A DNA stretch of 46,549 nucleotides, taken from Hansschlegelia zhihuaiae (GTDB lineage Bacteria; Pseudomonadota; Alphaproteobacteria; Rhizobiales; Methylopilaceae). The stretch covers positions 14,061-60,609 of the forward strand of contig NZ_RYFI01000021.1 in assembly GCF_004103825.1 (NCBI RefSeq), read 5' to 3'. Position numbers and translations under genes: made by a program. Shown piece by piece: positions 43,374 to 46,549 of the stretch (positions within the stretch are counted from its first letter, which is position 1; each line of letters begins with the position of its first letter). The notes below the pieces were generated by a model. It saw nothing but the letters and a program-made list of their open reading frames with translations, did no database searches and was not told the origin of the DNA.

Positions 43374-43479
43374 AAACCGCCGACCTTCGGCTGGGTGGCC
43401 GCCGGAGGCCCGCGGCCTAGTTGCATGGCTAAAGCGCAACAAAGCCGCGCCCAAGACAAGCGGCCCGCCCCAGGGACCC

Positions 43480-45876
43480 ATGCAAGGCCTGCTTCGCGTC
43501 CTCCTGCCGCTCGCCTTCCTGGCGGCCGCTGTGTTCGCCCCCGCCGCCTCGGCCCAGGAGCCCACGGCGGCGCCGTCCGCCGGACAGGCCGCGAAGGCGC
43601 CGCCGGGCGACGTCGACGCGCTGATCCGCATCCTCGAGGACGACCGGGCGCGCGCGGCGCTGATCGATCGGCTGCGCGCCGCGGCGTCTCCCGAGTCCGC
43701 CGCGCCCCCGAAGGCTGAGAAGTCCGCAGGCGACGGCCCGGCCGCAGCGCCCACCGAAGCGGCGGCGGCGGACGCCGCCAAATCCGCCGAGGGCACAGCC
43801 GAGCCCACCTTCGCGCGCCGGGCGGCGGAATACACCCGCGGGGTCGCGGAGCGCGCCGCGGCGTTCGCGGCCGCGAGCGCCGCGCTCGCGGGCGACCTCA
43901 CCAGCATCGTGACGGGCGCCGAAGGCGGCAAGGGTTTCGACTGGGGCCGGCTGATCGCGGTCGCGGCCACCATCGGCGTCACGTTCGGCGCGTTCTTCGG
44001 GCTGAGGGCGCTCGGCATCCCGTTCTACCGCTGGATCGGCCGCAAGGCCGCGACCGCCGAGCTCGGCGGCCGCATAGGCCTCGTGGCCGCGAGCGTCGCG
44101 GTCGACGCCCTGATGATCGTGATCGCCTGGGGCGCGGGCTACGTCTTCGCCCTGCAGTTCGGCGAAACCGGCGTCATGAACATCCAGCAGACGCTCTATC
44201 TCAACGCCTTCTTCGCCATCGAGCTGGTCAAGGTCACCCTGCGCGCGCTGTTCTCGCCGGCGCAGCCGACCCTGCGCGCCCTGCCGATCGCCGACGAGGC
44301 CGCGGCCTACTGGTATTTCTGGCTGAGCCGGATCGTCTCGACGCTCGGCTACACCTTCCTGTTCGTGGCGCCGATCGTGGCGGCCGCGGTGACGCCCGGA
44401 GCCGCGCAGGCGGTGCGGGTGGTGGTCGCCTTCGCGACGCTGATGATGGCGATCGCCATCGTCCTGCAGAACCGCGCGCAGGTCCGCGCCACGCTCGCCC
44501 ACAAGACCGAGGCGACCGGCAGTGACGCGCTCTCGGCCTTCTACGCTTTCCTCGCGCGCTTCTGGCATCTCGCGGCGCTGGTCTGGCTTGTCGCGCTGTT
44601 CGTCGTCTGGCTCGCCAACCCGACCGAAGCCCTGCCCTTCATGGCGCGCGCCACCGCCCAGACGCTCGCCGCCATGGCGCTCGGGGCGCTCGTCACGGCC
44701 TTCATCTCGCGGCTGATCTCGGGCGGTCTGCACGTGCCGGACAGCGTCAAGCAACGCCTGCCGCTGCTCGAACGCCGGCTCAACGCGTTCATCCCCGCGA
44801 TCCTCAAGGTCGTCCGGGTCGTCGTGCTGCTCGTCGTGTTGCTCGCGATCGCGCAGAGCTGGGCGCTGTTCGACGTGCTGGGCTGGCTCGGCACCGAGGT
44901 CGGGGCGCGGGTCGCGTCCTCGACGCTCACCGCCGGCGTCATCGTGCTGGTCGGCCTCGCGCTCTATGTCGCGATGTCGTCCTGGGTCGAATACCGGCTC
45001 AATCCGGAGTTCGGCCATGTGCCGAACGCGCGCGAGAAGACCCTGCTGACCCTGTTCCGCAACGCCTTCTCGATCGCGATCGCCGTGCTGGTCGCGATGC
45101 TGGCGCTCGCCGAGCTCGGCGTGAACATCGCCCCGCTGCTCGCCGGCGCGGGCGTGCTCGGTCTCGCGGTCGGCTTCGGCGCGCAGAGCCTCGTGAAGGA
45201 CATCATCACCGGCCTGTTCATCCAGTTCGAAAACGCGATGAACACGGGCGACAACGTCAAGGTGGCGGGCGTGCAGGGCACGGTCGAGAACCTGACGATC
45301 CGCTCCGTCGGCATCCGCGCGCTCGACGGGACCTATCACCTGATCCCGTTCTCCTCGGTCGACGCCGTCTCCAACACGACGCGGATCTTCAGCTATCACA
45401 TGGCGCAGATCGGGGTCGCGTACCGGGAGTCGATCCCGGAGGTGAAGCGGGCGATGCAGGACGCCTTCGACCGTCTGAAGGAGACCGAGCACGGCCCGCA
45501 CATCATCGGCCCATTCGACATGCAAGGCCTGACCGAGTTCGGCGACAGCGCCATCACGGTCCGGGCCCGCATCAAGACCGAGCCCGGCAAGCAGTGGGCG
45601 ATCGGCCGCGCCTACAACGAGATCGTGAAGGAGATCTTCGACGAGCGCGGCATCGAGATGCCGTTCCCTCACGTCACCCTCTACATGGGCGAGGACAAGG
45701 ACGGCAAAGCCCCGCCGCTTCGGGTGAGCGGCGACGGCGGCTCGCCGCTGGTCGCGGTCGAGGCCGCGCGGCCGCGGTCAAAACCCTCGCCCAAGACCGT
45801 CGGCGGCGCGACGCCCGCCGAGCGGGTCGAGGCGCTGGACGGGCCAGGCGACGACGAGGACGGCCCGGCCAACTGA
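43480..45876 (+). CDS. MscS-family mechanosensitive channel with large membrane domain
   Basis: ATG 43480 gives 798 residues. There is a signal peptide (about 1-23), an Ala/Pro/Glu-rich periplasmic stretch to about residue 145, then roughly ten membrane helices. The last is the MscS pore helix LLAGAGVLGLAVGFGAQSLVKD, followed by the beta domain (FIQFENAMNTGDNVKVAGVQGTV) and the C-terminal cage (GVAYRESIPEVKRAMQDAF...). A charged tail of about 60 residues ends the protein. Members with extra helices relieve osmotic downshock; MscK/YbdG-like gating is possible. It is downstream of DUF2945 on the same strand with a 106-base gap. Confidence 0.92.
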   Translation: MQGLLRVLLPLAFLAAAVFAPAASAQEPTAAPSAGQAAKAPPGDVDALIRILEDDRARAALIDRLRAAASPESAAPPKAEKSAGDGPAAAPTEAAAADAAKSAEGTAEPTFARRAAEYTRGVAERAAAFAAASAALAGDLTSIVTGAEGGKGFDWGRLIAVAATIGVTFGAFFGLRALGIPFYRWIGRKAATAELGGRIGLVAASVAVDALMIVIAWGAGYVFALQFGETGVMNIQQTLYLNAFFAIELVKVTLRALFSPAQPTLRALPIADEAAAYWYFWLSRIVSTLGYTFLFVAPIVAAAVTPGAAQAVRVVVAFATLMMAIAIVLQNRAQVRATLAHKTEATGSDALSAFYAFLARFWHLAALVWLVALFVVWLANPTEALPFMARATAQTLAAMALGALVTAFISRLISGGLHVPDSVKQRLPLLERRLNAFIPAILKVVRVVVLLVVLLAIAQSWALFDVLGWLGTEVGARVASSTLTAGVIVLVGLALYVAMSSWVEYRLNPEFGHVPNAREKTLLTLFRNAFSIAIAVLVAMLALAELGVNIAPLLAGAGVLGLAVGFGAQSLVKDIITGLFIQFENAMNTGDNVKVAGVQGTVENLTIRSVGIRALDGTYHLIPFSSVDAVSNTTRIFSYHMAQIGVAYRESIPEVKRAMQDAFDRLKETEHGPHIIGPFDMQGLTEFGDSAITVRARIKTEPGKQWAIGRAYNEIVKEIFDERGIEMPFPHVTLYMGEDKDGKAPPLRVSGDGGSPLVAVEAARPRSKPSPKTVGGATPAERVEALDGPGDDEDGPAN

Positions 45877-46041
45877 TCGTCAATCATAACCCGCAGGCGT
45901 GCGGCCGGCGCGGGCGCGCCTTGCGCGAGAGTCTCGCCAAGCCCCCGATTTTTCGTGCTAGCCTACCGCCGTCGGGGCGGACCGGCCGCGGATGTGCGGC
46001 CGGCTGACGGCCCGCGACGCGAGGAGTCGGGGCCTCAAGCG

Positions 46042-46549
46042 ATGACCGCCGCGTCGTCACGTGTTCCAGCCGAGGACGCGGGCGCAGCCGTGCGCCAGAC
46101 AGCGCGCGCGCTCGAGCTGCAGGAGACGCTCGTCGCCGAGGCGCCGGTCATCCTGTGGTCCGCCACGCCCGACGGCGAGACCGAGTTCGTCAGCGCGCGC
46201 TGGACGGAGCTCACCGGCGCGCCCCCCTATGAAGGCTGGGCAGACGCGATCCACCCGGACGACGTCGAAGAGCTGCTCGCGCGCTGGAGAGCCGCGATCG
46301 CCGCGGCTGAGCCGTACGAGAACGAGCACCGCATCCGCATGCGCGACGGCGCGTGGCGGCGGTTCCTGTGCCGCGCGCGGCCGATCCGCGACGCTCAGGA
46401 CGTGATCGTGCGCTGGGCCGGATCGATGACCGACATCGAGGATCTCGCGCGCGACGCCGACGCGGCGGACGCCGAGGGCGCGATGCTCGCCGAGCTGGTC
46501 GAGGCCCGCACCATCGACCTCGCCGAAGCCGAGCGGCGGGGGGGGGGCG
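46042..46549 (+). CDS. PAS-domain sensory protein (partial, runs off the right edge)
   Basis: ATG 46042 opens a frame of 169 codons without a stop before the window ends. A PAS_3-type fold is clear: LVAEAPVILWSATPDGETEF, SARWTELTGAPPYEGWADAI, HPDDVEELLARWRAAIAA, the HRIRMRDGAWRRFLCRARPI motif and GSMTDIEDLARD. An acidic helix follows. Such N-termini usually precede a histidine kinase or a cyclase, but nothing past the PAS can be seen. The sequence stops in a run of ten G. Confidence 0.85.
   Translation, partial: MTAASSRVPAEDAGAAVRQTARALELQETLVAEAPVILWSATPDGETEFVSARWTELTGAPPYEGWADAIHPDDVEELLARWRAAIAAAEPYENEHRIRMRDGAWRRFLCRARPIRDAQDVIVRWAGSMTDIEDLARDADAADAEGAMLAELVEARTIDLAEAERRGGG

Noticed and set aside
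43429-45672. A 747-codon reverse frame opposite the MscS-family gene
   Set aside because: Shadow of the channel gene; composition is dominated by Arg, Asp, Glu and His with no domain pattern.

Overview
The window is a GC-rich (roughly 70%) bacterial chromosome segment. It is densely packed with genes on both strands and is cut through a gene at each end. Gene content points to an alphaproteobacterium of the order Hyphomicrobiales (Rhizobiales), possibly near the Methylobacteriaceae/Methylopilaceae/Methylocystaceae. The markers are a CenR-type response regulator, a Zur-ispG pair, an ispA-like/mtgA/rpmF order, promoters of the sigma-EcfG type (GGAAC-N16/17-CGTT) and dispersed palindromic intergenic repeats. 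The family-level placement is inference. I see no rRNA, tRNA, CRISPR array, prophage, transposase or plasmid gene, so this is core-genome sequence rather than an island.

Layout. 1-5.5 kb: RidA-family gene (partial), leuD, a sulfotransferase, a Trm112/LON-domain pair, a CnoX-type thioredoxin-TPR protein, a type II NADH dehydrogenase, and a 27-residue membrane microprotein behind a stress-type promoter. 5.5-9.6 kb: the conserved ybbP/ybbA ABC pair divergent from a TesA-like esterase. 9.7-12.9 kb: thpR, a UbiH-family hydroxylase, a small cysteine-containing protein and tesB. 12.9-15.1 kb: glnK-amtB with a good sigma-54 promoter, a possible NtrC site and a strong terminator. 15.3-20.7 kb: ftsK, an AAA ATPase, lolA and xth. 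20.7-24.9 kb: a cyclic-nucleotide-binding protein, cenR, an L,D-transpeptidase, a Bax-inhibitor-1 family protein, gloA and a membrane protein. 24.9-31.1 kb: leuB, a DUF4174 protein, a FixJ-like regulator with an exact FNR/FixK box upstream, pyrF, a flavin reductase, a polyprenyl synthase, mtgA and rpmF. 31.4-36.7 kb: a hypothetical protein, a GGDEF-EAL protein, a stand-alone receiver, ispG, zur and a Lys/Ser-rich exported protein. 37.2-46.5 kb: glk, an ABM-domain protein, a pseudouridine synthase, a lipid kinase, a PQQ-type sugar dehydrogenase, argE, a DUF2945 protein, an MscS-family channel and the start of a PAS-domain protein.

Three things stand out beyond housekeeping. First, three separate small genes of unknown function (27, 86 and 73 residues) each sit behind a sequence matching the sigma-EcfG general-stress promoter. 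Second, three families of palindromic repeats (at least 13 copies) occupy intergenic space, and two copies have become part of coding sequence: one supplies the start of an ABC permease, the other the C-terminal tail of a lipid kinase. Third, nitrogen (sigma-54/NtrC) and oxygen (FNR/FixK) control sites can be read directly upstream of glnK-amtB and the FixJ-like regulator.

All functions are assigned by reading the sequence and from knowledge of the families. No database search was run.
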